A stretch of DNA of 64,000 bases from Cyanophora paradoxa (Eukaryota; Glaucocystophyceae; Cyanophorales; Cyanophoraceae), in contig QPMI01000641.1 in assembly GCA_004431415.1 (NCBI GenBank), forward strand, positions 1 to 64,000, read 5' to 3'. Made by a program: the position numbers and the translations under genes. Within the stretch, counting starts at the first letter, position 1. Each line of letters opens with the position of its first letter. Under the pieces are notes generated by a model. The model saw nothing but the letters and a program-made list of their open reading frames with translations. It was not told where the DNA came from and did no database searches. Positions 1 to 20,903 of the stretch are shown piece by piece.

Positions 1-786
1 CCCCCCCTCCCCCCCCCCCGGCCCTGTAGGTTTTTGTCGAGCCCCGCGTGACTCGCGGCGTGACTCGCGGCGTGACGCGGTCGGCGGCGACTCGGCTCGC
101 GCCGACGCGACGGCCGGCGCGCCGGCGCCGGGCGCCGCCTGCCCGGCGGAGCTGATCGCGCTTGCAATTGGTCGCTTATCGCAGCGAATTCGAAGTTACT
201 AAGTTAATTTCGAATCCAGAACCCCCCGCGAACTCGTGATGTCACGTGTATTGTGTACCGGGTACTAGTGCGGTGGTAGTAGGACCCTCACTAGTACGTA
301 CCAATAGTAGTCTAAATACCGTGTCCGCTCCGGATCCGGACCGATCGTCGACGTCGACGCGTACCGTGCGGCGTACGTCGACGTTCGCAATCGAATCATT
401 TGTTCCGAACGACGGACGTACACAAATTCGTATTGATGTCAATCATCCGGCCGGGGCAGAGACCCGCGTACGCGATTTTTGTCAAATTGCGGAAGAGCTC
501 GAGGGTACGCACAGGAGCAGCGCACGCGACGTTGGTCGATCAGACGTAGGCGCATATGCATGCACGCATCATCGGCATGTGCGCAGCTAGCTAGCTGCGT
601 AGCCGCTGAGCGAGCGCGCACGCGCGAGCGCAGCAACACAGATCAAGCCTAGGGACAAGATCGACAGGGAAGAAGGCGCGAGGCTGCTAGTCGTCCATGC
701 GTACGTGCAAAGCGGACCTCGCAGAAAGCAATTCCTGTAGAAAGCAAAGGACCTCGTAGGCGTCCGCGTGCGGGCGGGGGGACGAG
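1..786. other. Upstream host sequence, no supported gene
   Basis: The first 786 bases begin with a C-rich run and continue as GC-rich sequence full of CpG-rich short words (for example repeated CGTACG and GTCGAC). Small open frames occur on both strands but none shows a recognisable domain or splice context. The stretch just before 787 is probably promoter and 5' leader of the ABC transporter gene. No TATA-like box is evident. Confidence 0.5.
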
Positions 787-8588
<7,802 letters not shown>

Positions 8589-10128
8589 CGGCGGGAGAGC
8601 GGCATGCAGGCGGGTGCGGGCGTAGGCATCGAGGCACGAGCGCACACAGAGTGCAGCCAGATCAAGACCTAGCTAGACGGGAGGAGGCGCACTGGCGGAG
8701 GACCCCAAGGTGTAGGCAGCCCAATAGCGCTGCACGCGCAGGACACAAAGCGTGTTTCAATGTCTAGATCTAGCTGTAGTTTCAGCGAAACGTGTACGTA
8801 GTTTACTTTTATTAGAGTAGTTTGTATTTCTATGCTTCCAAGCGAAAGCTGAACGTTATCGATATTTATCAGAGCTCGAGAGCCCAGAAGAATAGAATTT
8901 TATTTAATAGAAGCTCGAGGACGAGACAGAAATCGAACTTCGTAACTAGTAACTGAAGTCGCAGAACTTGATACCCGCGGGCCGCGGCCGGCGCCGCGCG
9001 GGAAAACGTACGTATACGAATCAAGAACGGGACAAGCCTTGAAGACGAATTCAAAAATCGAAGAGCCATATTAAAAACGACAAAAAAGCAAGAAAGAGAC
9101 AGACAGTCGGACCTAGACAGACCGAGACAGACAGAGAAAGAGACTGGCAGATTCTAGACCGAGAATTCGAACAGCCTGCAGCTGCAGCTGGCAGGATCTA
9201 CCGTGTAAATACTTATTTACTGCCCCCGGCCCCCGGGCCCACAAATTACTGCGTTCCAAATTTTCCATCGGCTACCAAATTACTGCGTTCCATCGGCCTC
9301 GAAAATGCATTATTTGTTAGCAAAGGGGGTAATACGTATACTGCGCTACCAAATTACTGCGTTCTAAAATTTGGAACGCAGTAATTTGTATTTGCATTTT
9401 GTATTTGTGGCAGCATGCGCGTTATGAATCTTATGATCACCACAGGCGCAGCCGCGCAGGAGTCAGGACACATGCATGATCAAAACAACGTTAACACGAG
9501 GCCACACAACAACAAACCACACGGTTATCATTTCCACACGGAACACACGTGCACGCGCACCGCGCGATCCGGATCCGGGTCCGGATCCGAGCCCGAGATT
9601 CCAGCGATCGCGAGCAAAAAAAGTTCGGACCCCTCCCCCCCTCCCCCCACCCCCCCCCCTTCGGAGCGGGAGCGGGCGTGGCCGGCGCCCGCGTAACAGT
9701 TGCAGCCTTTCAGTCGCAAGTAGCAGCAGCCTGGCAGCGGCGACTGTTCCACAGCAGCGGCCGTTTCCCGCGGCCGGCCTGGCACACGGCAGTTACCGCG
9801 GTCGTAAGCTGCAGCTGGCTCGCCTGCGGCGCACACGAACGCACGATCCGCGGTTCTGATCGCTTGTGGAAGCTTCGCCGACGAACGCCGGCGCAATCGG
9901 CGCCGGCGCGGCCGCGGCGGCCTATCTTTGACCGGAGCGGCGCGCCTCTGCAGCTGGCTCCGCGGGGCGCCTCCCCGGGCCATGGTCGGCTGCAGTGCTC
10001 GAGCGCGATCTAGAGGTTCCATATGCATGAACAGCTCCGGCGGTCGCGTAAACACGCCTCCAGGCAGGCAGGGCAGGCCGCGGCCGCGGGCCGCCGTCGC
10101 CGCTGCAGCTGCGGGGCGATGGAGGACC
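8589..10128. other. Host intergenic region with small repeats
   Basis: About 1.5 kb between two host genes. It begins with the AT-richer 3' flank of the ABC gene (8740-8960), then a purine-rich AGAC/AGAG stretch (9085-9150), a short repeat family ending in a hairpin (9241-9388), and GC-rich sequence with C runs near 9640. The part after 9410 holds short open frames without recognisable domains and is likely promoter or leader of the next gene. Confidence 0.6.
9241..9388. repeat. Three copies of a 14-15-bp word, the last forming a hairpin
   Basis: The word CAAATTACTGCGTTC occurs near 9241 and 9278 and again at 9350-9364, where it is followed by its exact reverse complement at 9374-9388 (15-bp arms, 9-nt spacer). 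The arrangement looks like the end of a small inverted-repeat element or a decayed MITE. No coding sequence is associated. Confidence 0.7.
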
Positions 10129-13100
10129 ATGGCCAAGGCCAGCATGCGCGTTATGATCACCGACTGCCGCTTCCAGTCCGCAGCTCGTGCGTACGTATAC
10201 GCGTACGTGCTCCTCTTCGCGGCGCTCTGCAGCTGCGGCACCGAGCTCGTCGGCGCCGAGCGCTCTAGCTCTTCGGGCTCCGCATCCGCGGCCGGTACGC
10301 ATCTGCAGGCGCCGCGCCGACGCAGCTATAGGTTCCATCGTGGGCGCCAGCTAAGACCTGATGCGCCGAGCGGGGGTGCGACAGGGCACGCGCACGCGCG
10401 CGAGGCCGAGGCATACCGTGCGCGGCCGGAACGCTTCGGGCACGCGGTCGGGTGGGGCCGGGAGAGCCGCACGGTGGACCCCCGTACGGGCGAGATCCAT
10501 CTCCACCACTCCGAGCACCGTCCGCCCGCGCCCCGCCCCCGCCCCCGCCCCCGCCCCCGCCCCGCTCTCTGTGTCTAAACCGCGGCGGGGCGGGGCGCGC
10601 GGGGCGGGCAGGGGTGGACGGGAGCGGGCAGCGGGTGCGGGTGGCGTACCGGGGGACGCTGGCGCACCGGGAGGGCTCCGGGGCGGGGACGGTCTCGCTG
10701 GACGAGGCGGAAGGGGTGGACGCCCTCGCCTGCGACGGGTCCCCGGCCCTCGTCCTCGTCGCCGGCCTCTCCCCGCCCTCGACCCCGAGCTCGGGCGCCG
10801 GCGCCGGCGCCGGCGCCGGCCGGCCCCTCCGGATCCGCACCTTCCCCCTCCCCCCGACGCGGCGCCGGTGCCGGCGCCGGCGTCGGGCCTGCGCGGAGGG
10901 GCGCGGGGCGGGGCGACGCGGGGCGCGCAGCACGGCGGGGCGGGCCACCACGGGGCGCACTTCGGGTGGGCCCCCGGCACCGTCGTTGTCGGGGGGCCCG
11001 AGTGGCGCTGCCCGCCCTTCGCCGACACGCCCTCCCCCGCGGACGTCGACTCGGAGGCCGCGGGGGGCCTCATGCGCCGCGTGCTCGCGTCAGAGCGGTA
11101 CCCCTGCGGCGTGGAGCTCGAGGCCGCGGCCGGCACCGATCGCGAGGGCCGGCGCGAGGTCGAGGTCGGGCGGGCGGAGTGCGTGCGGCTCGAGACGGCC
11201 CCGGCGGCGCTCACGGACATCTTCCGGAGCCTCCACCTCGAGATCTTCGACGACGGTACCCCTCCCATCCCGTCCCTCCGCGCCCCGCCCCCTCCCCCCT
11301 CTCCCCCTGGCCTCCCGTACTCTCCGTGCTAGAGCGTTTGATGCCGCTGACCGGCAGCGCCGACGGCGGGGGCGGCGGGGGCGGCCCCGCATTCCGTGCA
11401 CGAGCGGCACGCGCGGCCTGGCTCCGGCGTCGACTCCCCCGGCCAGGTCCGCCCCAGCCCGCCCCGCCGCACCGCCGCACCGCGGCCCGGCCCGGCCCGG
11501 ACCCACTGTTAAAGCCGGCCCCTGACATGGCGGGCCTCAGTTCCTGGATCCGGCGAAGCACCCGGCGGTGCGGCTCGCATCGGAGGACGAGGCCCTCCGT
11601 GCGCAAACCTCCCCTTCCCCTCACCCTACCCCCTCCACCCCCAACGTTCTTTCCCCTCCCTTCTCCTTCCCCCGCCCCCCGCCCCTCTTCCGCCCCCGCC
11701 CCCTCCCTTCCACCCCCCACCCCGCCGGCGCGAGCGACTCCATGTCCCTCCGTCCCCGCGGCCGCCCCCCGCGCCCCCCCCCCCCCCCACCCCCTCCCCC
11801 AACCTCCCGCTCCCCTCCTTCTTTCTTTCCTCCCCCACCTATACTTCCACCCTCCTTCTATCCCTCCCCATTGCTTCCCCTTCTTCCCCCTTTCTTCTCG
11901 AACTGCTTCGGTTTGCCTCTCTTAGGAGGCCAGGGCCGGGGCCCTCCGTGAGCAAGTCTACCCCTCCTACTCCCCTACCCCCTGAGGATTTACCCCCTAC
12001 CCCCCCTTCCGCTCTTCCCCTCCCCTTGCCGCCCCCCCCTCCCTCCCCCCCACCCCCCACCCCCATATAGAGCTACCCCACCCCTCCCTCACCCTCCCAC
12101 CCCGTCGGCGCGCGGGTCTCCCTGTCCCTCCCGCCGGACCCCCCTCCCGCCCCCCCCCCCCCCCCGCCCCCCCCTTTCCCCCTTCCCCCCCCTCCCCTCA
12201 CTCCCCCGGCCTGATGCGCGCACGGGGGCACGGCAGACGTGCGGACGGGTCGGCTGCTGCGGGCGGTGCGGGAGCACGCGGCCGGCACCTCGGGCCTGCA
12301 CGATGACGCGGCGCCTGGCCATGCGTATGGCCCGGCGCGGCCGGCGGCGCGGGATCGAGAGCGCGGCCGCGAGGGGCCGGATCGAGGGCGGCGGCCGCTC
12401 TTCTTCGGGTCGATCTTCCGGGCGGTGGCGCGCGTCGTGGCGCCCGTCGTGCGCGCCGTCACGAGCGCCGCCAAGGTCGCCGTCAACGCCGTCGCCACCG
12501 CCGCCAAGACCGTGCGCCCTCGCCCTGAATCTGCCCCGGCCCGCCCGCCCTGCCTGCCCCTGATCTGCCTCAGGTGGTGGACGTGTCGGCGGAGGTCGTC
12601 AAGACGCCCCTCAAGGTCTTCAACGAGGGGCTCACCGCCGTGCGCGCGCTCCGGCGCCCCGCACCGCTCCGCGCCCCGCGCGGCCTAGCCCTGGTGCAAG
12701 CTGTATCCTAAGCTCGGCGCAGCTGGACGCGGCGACGGGCGGGGCGCTGGCGGGGGTGACGGGCCCGCTGAAGGACCTCTCGAACAACCTGCAGAACAAG
12801 GTGGACGACGTGAAGAACAAGATCAAGAGCAAGATCAACCAGATCGCGGCCTTCCTGGAGAGCCTCCTGGACCTGCTCAACTGCCAGACGGGCCGCTGCA
12901 CCGTCAAGTTCGACACCGCCACCAGCAGCGTCAACTACAACTGGGGCGCGCCCCTCCGCCCCGCCTCCGCCCCCGCCCCCGATTGCGGCATTTGATCGCG
13001 CGCTCCGGCCCGCAGACGAGGAGAAGAAGCGGCAGGCGAGCAGGCTGCAGCCGATCACGTACTCGCTGCGGCTGCAGAGGGAGAGCAACGTGAGCCCCAA

Positions 13101-16100
13101 GAGCGCCGACTCCTCCAACACGGCCGCTGCTGGCGGGGCGGCCACCCTCCGCATTGTCCCCGAAGAGATGTGTGCCCCGCCCCGCCCCGCCCCGCCCCGC
13201 CCCGCCCTGGCCTGGAGCCCGCCTTCGGCCTGCCCCACCGTCCGGTCGCGAATTCGAACGAGCCGCCTCCGGCCTCGCAGATACACGTATCTGGCGACGG
13301 GGATCAAGATGACGATCGAGATCGAGGACTTCAAGCTGAAGCAGTTCTCCGCGTACCGCTACGGGCAGGTCCGCGATCATGAGGCCTGCAGCTAGCACGC
13401 TGGCGGTGTTATATATTATCTTAATTACCTCGCGCGCGTGGTCGACGAGTGATATATATACCGGCGCGGGATGCGCAGGTCGAGTACCGGAACCTGCTGA
13501 ACGTGACCCTGGACGCCGAGACGAGCGTCGAGCTCATGCGGACCCTCTTCGAGAAGGCCCGCGCGCGGCCCCCACCCCCGCGCGCCCCGCCGCGGCCCGC
13601 CCTCTTTTCGAATTCTCCCTGGCGGGTGGGCTGTACATGCACGTGTGCATGTGGCTGATTTCTGCGTCCGGTCGCGCGGCGCAGAAATTCGCGGGGAAGG
13701 TGTACGCGGCCGGCCCCGTCATCTTCGTGCTCACGCCCCGCATCGAGGTCGGCATCGGCGTCGTCGGCAAGTTCGAGGGCGCGCCGCCCCCGCCCCCGCC
13801 CCCGCCCCGCCCGGCCCCGTCCGGCCCCTTGTCGTCGAGCGGGCTGCGGGCGGGGCGCGCAGCGTCGATGGTGGTGGGGCTTGACAGCAAGATCTCCGTG
13901 GGCGTCCAGGCTGGCTTCCGGTACGAGGGCGGGGCGCTGCGGCCCGACGCCGGCTGGCTCGACGGGAAGAAGCCCCTCGTCTCCTTCAACCGCCCCGCCA
14001 TGCACGACGCCTCCATCGACCTGTCCCTCATGCTCCAGGCCCGCCCCGCCCCGCGCGCCCCGGACCCACAAGAAGAAAGTCCTAAGCTTCGACGAAATTA
14101 CACGTATTTATTTATTGACATTAATTGTACATTGTCCCGGCAGTTCATCCCGGAGGGGATCCTGGACATTGCGGTGTACGGGATCAACCTGCTCGAGCTC
14201 AAGGCCGGCATCCGCTTCCAGATCGGGCTCGTCTGGAGCCCCGTGGGCGGCGACTGCGGCGCCGCCTCCTTCAAGGCGCGCGCCGCCCCAGCCGGGCCCC
14301 CTGGACCTGGGCCGTTCCGAAAACTCTAGATCAGGGGCGCTGATAATTTCCAACGCAGATTACCGCCGGGATCGTGCGTACTTCGGCTCTTAAGCTTGCC
14401 ACTGAAGCGCAGGCGGCCGCGCGCGCGCGCTGACAGCGCTCGCGCAGATCCCGAACGTGGCGGCGAGCGTGCAGCTGGGGACGATCTTCGGGGGCAGCGC
14501 CACGAAGGTCGGCGGCATCGACGCCGACGTCAAGATCAAGCCCATGGACGAGGTGCGCCGGCCCGGCCCGGCCGCGGCCGGAGGTCGGCCTTCGAATTCC
14601 CTGCCTGCCCCTAACGGCGCCCTCTTGCAATTGTCGGCGCGGGCGTCGGCAGTTCGTCCTGTGGGAGAACAGCGTGCGCGCTGACGATCGCGATCGCGAC
14701 TGGCCCTTCGAATTCGCTGAGGCGCGGCCGGCGGGGCGGGGCGGGGCGCGCGCAGTGCGGGAGCGGGGTGGAGGAGGAGGCGCCCGAGGCGGACCCGGCG
14801 CCGTGCCCCGTCAAGCCGCCGCTCGAGCCCAAGGTCGTCAGGAGGTCCGCCGTCCCCGCCAGCCTTTCCTCGGGACAAATCGATCGCGATCCGCGGCGCG
14901 GCCGCAGCACCACCGGCGCGCTGACGGTCGGCTGGAAGATGCCGCGCTACAAGGCGCGCCGTACCCCGCCCCCGCCCCTCCCTCCCCTTCTTCTGTGCCG
15001 GCTTTTATATTTATAGAACTAATGTACGTCGGTGCACGTCGCGGCGGTAGTTCGGGGCGCCGATCAAGCAGTTCGACGTGCAGCTGCGGAAGCCGGACGG
15101 GAGCTGGACGGCCGCGCAGAGCGTGCCGGCGCCGCGCACCAAGTCCAAGTTCGCCTTCCGCTTCGCAGAGCTGCAGCGCGGGGCCCTCCACAGCGTGAAG
15201 CTCACGGCCCGCCCCGCCCTCGCCCCGGGCCTCGCCTCCCCGAGCAAGGCTCCCGCCCCTCCCGGCCGAGGGGGCCCCGCGTACAACCCGCGCCTCCTCC
15301 GCTTTGCCAAGGCGGCAGCGGGGGCGCGGGCGCTGCTCGAGGGGGCCCCGGAGCCGCAGCGCTGCTCCACAGAGCCGACCGTCGCCGTCGCGCCGGCCTC
15401 CACCTCCCGTGCGCCGCGCCTCCGTTGACTGTAAACTTTCAATTTCCGCTTATTTCCGCCGGCATCGATGGAACGGCGGCAGAGAGCCCGCCTGCGGCGC
15501 CGTCGGGGACGCGGCTGGCGTCGAAGACGATGTACAGCGCGAGCATCGCGTGGGATCGCGAGGCCGGCCTCGGCGAGTACCGCGAGCGTTTTGGGTACCG
15601 CGTCCTCATCCGCCCGCCCCGCGACGGCAAAAAGGTGCGCCCGCCGAGCCCGCAAATATTTATGTCCCCGCGCCCTGACCGGCAGGCAGCACCCCGACTA
15701 CTTCCTGGTCTCCACCGCCGATGCCCTCTCCACGACCGTCACGGGCCTCACGCCGGGCTCCGTCTACAAGCTCAGGCCCGCACCGCCCGCGCCGCCCGCG
15801 CCGCCCCTCGCGATTACCGCTCGAGCCGGCCGTGCAGCTTGCAGACGCTGGCGAAGGCGACGGCGACCAAGGCGACCTCGCCCTACGTCGGGAGCGCCTT
15901 CGGGGGCGCCCTCACCGTCGAGACCCTCGGTGCCCCGAATTTCCGAATTTCCGAAGCCAAGCGAATTCGCGCGCGCCTGCGCCGAGCGTGTTGCAGGGAC
16001 GAAGCCGACGACACGCTCCGGGGGCGACTACCCCATCGCCGTCATCGCGACCTCTTCGTGCGCCCGACCCCGCGAGGGACTCGCGATCGAAACTCGTGCC

Positions 16101-19100
16101 AGCGCGCGGGGTTGATTATAATTATAAGCTGACGTCGTCGTGTTTCGCAGCGCCTGCCAGCAGCTCTCGGTGAACTGGACGGTCAACGTGCGCGGCTACT
16201 CCTCCATGTACCCCTCCGCGTTCGTCCTCCAGGCGTGCCCTGCGGCCCCTGCCCCGTGTCCCAACTCCCGCGTCTGCGTGCACGTTGCACGCTGCGATCC
16301 CGAGCGCTAATTTCACAAGCCCGCCTGGATGGCAGGTCACGCCGCTGGCGGCGGGCCGGGGCCCCTTCTGGCTGACGTACCCCGTGGCGAACGTGACGGC
16401 GGTGGTGGCGGAGACGAAGACGGTGCGGCTCGTGGCGACGTACGAGGCAGCGAGCGTCGCCCGCTCCGAGGGGCGCTCCGGCTCCGTCTCCAGCAGCAAC
16501 CCAAGCCCGCCCTCGTCCTTCCTCTACCCCATCAACAGCGCGCGCCTCTCGCCCGGTGCCGCCCCTGCTGTTAACGCGTATACGTATGCTTCGAATTTAA
16601 TTTCGCGGTCGACGTCGCGATCGCAGGCAAGTACGAGGTGGCAGTGCGAATGGACAGCTACACGGGGGGCGCGAGCGGCTACTCGCCGGCGGCCGCCGCG
16701 ACGGTCCCGGCGTGCGCCCTCGCCGGCTACAACTACCGCTCGTTCATCAGCCTCCCGGGGACGGCCATGAAGGAGGGGGAGGGGATCCAGGTCGGCTCCA
16801 AGCTCTACATCTTCCAGCGTGCGCGGGGGCGTTCGAGCCACGCAGCCTTAACTTTGCTCAGCTCCCCGACGCAGAGCTGATCGGGATGGCGAACGTGAGC
16901 AACGGGATCAAGGTGCACGCGGTGGAGCTGGCGGGGGCGACGGCGAGCACGCCGCACGCCGAGGAGGTCTTCCGCAACGTCGGGAACACGGGGTCGAACC
17001 CCCGCAACATGTACACCCAGCTCGCCACCGACGGCGCCCGGTACATCTTCATGGCCGGTGCGACGCCCGCGTGACTTGTCCAGCTCGAGCGCTGTTCTCT
17101 CGAGCGCGGGATCCGGATGTTCTCGAGCGCGGGATGCGGATGCGGGGGAGGCGGGCTAGGGCGGGCGCCCGTCGCCAAATGATCATGAGAAATTCACGAC
17201 CGCTGGACATCGATTTTCCGCAGGAGGCGGGTCCGGCAGCGGCGCCTACCTCGGCTACCAGTTCTCGACAACATTGGCGCAGTACACGCAGTGGGTGAGC
17301 GACAAGCTCATCGTCTACGGTGCGCAACGCGACATTTACCTCCATCGAACATCTTTCATTGACGTATCGCACATGCATGCACATTTCTGCAGACATCCAG
17401 GCGAGGAACTCGTTCGCCGTGGATACGCTGCCGGCGCCGGCGAAGCGCTACGGCGTGCACACCTGCTTCTACAACAAACGCCTCTACGTGATCGGGTGCG
17501 GGAATTTCCGCGATCCGGATCCGGAGCCCTTCGCGCGTCGCGCGACGCTGCAAATCATGCGATCGCGACGCCCCGGCAGCGGGTGGGACGGGACGGCGTC
17601 GTCGACGGCGTGGCCGCCCGGCGCCGCCAACTTCGTCCCGGGGCTCCTCGAGTATGTCTTTGGCAGCCAGACCGACTTCACGGCCCCGGGCACCTGGTCC
17701 GCTCTTCCCTCGACCCGACTGCGCCGCAAGCCATTTGAACAGCTGCCGACGCCGCCGCTGCTCGAACCCGCAGGAACTCGCTGACGCCGGGGGGCGCGGC
17801 CCCCGCGGCGGTGCCGGCCGCCTCGGCGCTGGTGGGGAGCACCTGGCACGTCCTCACCGCCACCATGGACCTCCACACCCTCGGTCCCGCCCCGCCCCTC
17901 GCAACATTATAGATTAAATACTGCCGGACTTCGAATTCGACGCCGTCCGAGCGGAAGGGCGCGCCGCGCGCATGCGCAGACCTGAGCCAGGCGTCGCTGG
18001 CGTGGGCGGCGGTGGCGGCGACGGGGACGAAGCCGCCGGGCCCGCGCTTCAACCCGCTCTTCTTCCGCGCCGGCGGGGCCCTCTACGTCGGGATCGGCGC
18101 CCCGACGCCCTCCTACGAGGACCCCGCCTACTACAAGGATGGCGACCTCTACCAGCTCACCCTCGGCGCGCCCCTGTTAACGTTTATGTTCACTAGGAGG
18201 GCGGGCCGGGGCGCCTCGCTCATGGGCGTCCTCGCGGCAGCCTCCGCGTCGTGGTCGTCGACGGGCAAGTGCGCGGGGGCGGCCCTCAAGCTCGGCACCT
18301 CCTACATGCACTCCTTCCGCCCCGCCGTCGCCGTCGTGGACGGCAAGGTTCGCCGGCCTGCGCTGTTTTGCAGCAGCTGTGCCGGCCGCAGCCTGCGATG
18401 AAGATTAATTTGTGGCCGTGCAGGCGTACCTGGTGGACACGCGGAGCGCGCCCTTGGCGGCCGTGTGGCTCCTGGAGCTCGCCTGCCCCGCCGCCCGCCG
18501 CGCCCTCCGCTCCGCATCCGACGAGGGGCCCCAGGCCGAGCTCGAGGGGCCCGAGGCCGAGCTTGAGCTCGACGCCGAGCCTGCCCCCGAGGAGCAGCCA
18601 CAAGCGGACCTCGACGTCTGGGCCTCGCCCCGCCGCGGTGCGAATCGAACCGCATGTTTAGCCACAGGCGCGATCGCGCGGTCACGCGCTGCCCCGGCCC
18701 GCAGGTCTCCTGCAGGCGGCCGCGGACGCGGAGCCGGCGGCGCCGCCGGTGCCGTCCGCGGCGGAGGACGCCGCCTCGTCCTCCGACGGGGCGTTCGACG
18801 CGGCGGGGGCGGCGGCGGCCGACGCCTTTCCCGAGCCGGAGGCGGAGGGGGCGGCGGCCGAGGACGCGGATGCGTTCCTCTCCGAGTATGCTGTCGCCGA
18901 CAACGGCGTGCGCCCCGTCCCCCGTCCCTTCCTGCCCCCTGCCCGGGCTGCCCCCTGCGCGCGCGGGGCGCTCACTACGTATACGCCGCCCGTGGCCGCC
19001 GGCGCCGCCAGAACGTCAACGATCCGACGGTGAGCCGGGGCCGCGCCGGGCCGGGGGCGTGCCGTCGTGATCATGATCACGAGCTCTCATGCCTGCACGC

Positions 19101-20573
19101 ACGCGCCGCGCGCAGAGCCCGAGGTACAACAAGACGACGCGCTGGCTCGCCGAGGCCCGTGGTGCGCCGCCCTCTGAGTTTTGCACATTCGCCGCTCGGC
19201 CCCGGGCCCCCCTCCGCGCCCGACGACGCGGGCGGGCGGGCGGGCGGCAGCGGCGGTGGCGGCGGCGTTCGAGGCACTGCAGACGGACAACGAGGCACCG
19301 GACCTGGTCAACCCCGACGGGGCGGACGCCGTCGTCTCCCTGGGTCCGGCCTGCGCCGCGCCCCCCGAGTGGCCCCAGAACGCAAGCCTCGGCCGCACCG
19401 CCCTCCTCGGCGAGTTCCTCTGCTCCCGCGCCGCCAACCTGTCCCTCGGGCGCCCCGCCGGCAGCCCCTTCGCCCGCCTCTGCGCCCTTCCCGTCGTCTT
19501 CGGCGCCTCGCTCGCCTTCGCGGCGCCGGCGGACGGCGTGTACGCCTTCGAAGCCGGCGGCTCGGGCTTCCGTGCCGTCGTCGACCTGCAGGCGCCGGGC
19601 TCCTGCAGCTCCCTCGCCTGCACGGGCCCCCTCTTCCCCGGCGCGCTCGCTTCGCATCCCCCGCCGCCTTGATTCTCCAGCCCCGCCCTAAACTGGCCGT
19701 GAGGGGCGCAGACGAGGCGTCGGTGGTGACGTGGTTCCTGCGGGCCGGCGAGGCAGTGACGGTGGCGGTGGCGACGCTGGCGCCCGCGGCGGGGGCCGGG
19801 GCGGGGGCGGGGGCCCTAGGCCTCCCCTGCGGCGACCTCACCCTCGACGTCCGCCTCGTCGCTCCCTACGGCCCGCCCGCCCGCCCCGCCCCGCCCCTCG
19901 GCCCCCGCCGCCCCGCCCCTCTCTCTTCTTCGCCTTCGGGGCCCGCCTCACGCCCGGCGGGCGCGCAGAGGAGCACGTGGTGGTGGACCAGGCCGGCGGC
20001 TCGGACGACCCCGCCGTCCACGGCGGCTCCGCCCCGCCCCGCTTCGCCTCCTTCGAGGCTGCCTTCCTCCACGCCGTCGCCCGCTCCGCCGCCGCCCCCG
20101 CCCGCACGGCACGTGCACGCCCCTCCGAATCCGCCCCCGCCGCTGCGCTGCCTGCAGCTGCTTTCATTCCGGCCCGCTGACGCACATGTACCCCCCCCGC
20201 CTCGCGATCGTTCCCCCCGCAGGTCGGTGTCTTCCTCCTGCCCGAGTACGCCCGCCCGCCCCGCCCCGCCCGGCCCCGCCCGGCCGCACCCGGCGCCGGC
20301 GCCGCGGGGGCCGCCGCCGCCGCCGGGCGGGCGGGGCGGTGCTGCTGCTCGGGGGCGCCCGCGTTACCTTCGACGGCTGCGTCTTCCTCTCCAACGCCGC
20401 CCGCGCCGGCGGCGCCGTCGCCGTCCTCGCCGGCAGCTCCGCCCGCTTCCAGCGCTCCGCCTTCGTCGGTCCGATCGATTTCGAATTCGCGACCGGCGGC
20501 GCGTGCCGCAGCGCCAAAAAGGGCTCTGATCGTGAGCGGGCGTTAGGGAACACGGGGACGGAGGGCGGCGGCG
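10129..20573 (+). CDS. Giant host surface/secreted protein gene, 5' part, cut by the viral element
   Basis: Many exons of one large host gene. The start at 10129 gives a hydrophobic leader (YVYAYVLLFAALCSCG), a likely signal peptide. Further exons encode an unrecognised region (10620-14550), two or more fibronectin-III-like modules (about 15060-15900, such as PIKQFDVQLRKPDGSW), kelch-like blades (about 16640-18180: SKLYIFQ, DKLIVYG, KRLYVIGC), an acidic low-complexity part (18480-18900) and Pmp-like beta-helix repeats near 20330-20470 (GGAVLLLGG, FDGCVFLSN, GGAVAVLAG). The final exon before the break starts near 20547 and stops at the element inside a GGA motif. The protein continues at 46718. 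Exon joins are inferred from frame plus GTGCG/CAG borders, so internal limits are approximate. Extracellular adhesion or recognition is an inference from the domain types. Transcripts from this allele would be expected to be truncated. Confidence 0.75.
20568..20573. repeat. Left target-site duplication GCGGCG
   Basis: GCGGCG abuts the first base of the element and is repeated immediately after its last base (46712-46717). Joining the flanks with a single copy gives a continuous host reading frame through a GGGAVAVGG beta-helix motif, which independently supports these exact boundaries. Six bases is the usual duplication for retroviral-type integrases of Polintons and some virophages. Confidence 0.9.
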
Positions 20574-20644
20574 ACACATATAAAAACAAATATTATTATC
20601 CCTCGCGTTCCGCTCAGGATAATAATATTTGTTTTTATATGTGT
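20574..20644. repeat. Left terminal hairpin palindrome
   Basis: Perfect 28-bp inverted repeat at the extreme end: arm 20574-20601 begins ACACATATAAAAACAAA, its exact complement is 20617-20644, and the 15-nt loop between them is CTCGCGTTCCGCTCA. The right end carries the exact mirror image. The arms are almost pure A/T while the loop is GC-rich. Such an end could fold like a parvovirus-type or hairpin telomere, or be the recombinase recognition site. Confidence 0.93.
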
Positions 20645-20903
20645 GTTACTATAAGTTATATAAAGATATTAGCATTTTTATCATAGTGTATATCGATATG
20701 TGATATGTATTCTATCGGTAGTTCGTAAATGAATCAATAAAAATAATATAAGTATCGTGGAATCTTTGAAAAATATGTATATATAATATGTAATCGCGAT
20801 ATAGCCGATATGTGTTTACGATGCGCGATGTGTATCTAAAACAACTACAATGTGCTGCTTGGGACGCGCCTCATATAGTCATGTGTATCACCTACGTAGC
20901 TTC

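Noticed and set aside
18412-20529. 705-residue plus-strand open frame
   Set aside because: Its first part is a real exon of the surface-protein gene, but after about 18640 it reads introns and other-frame exons, giving Arg/Pro-rich sequence. The gene's exons switch frame repeatedly here.
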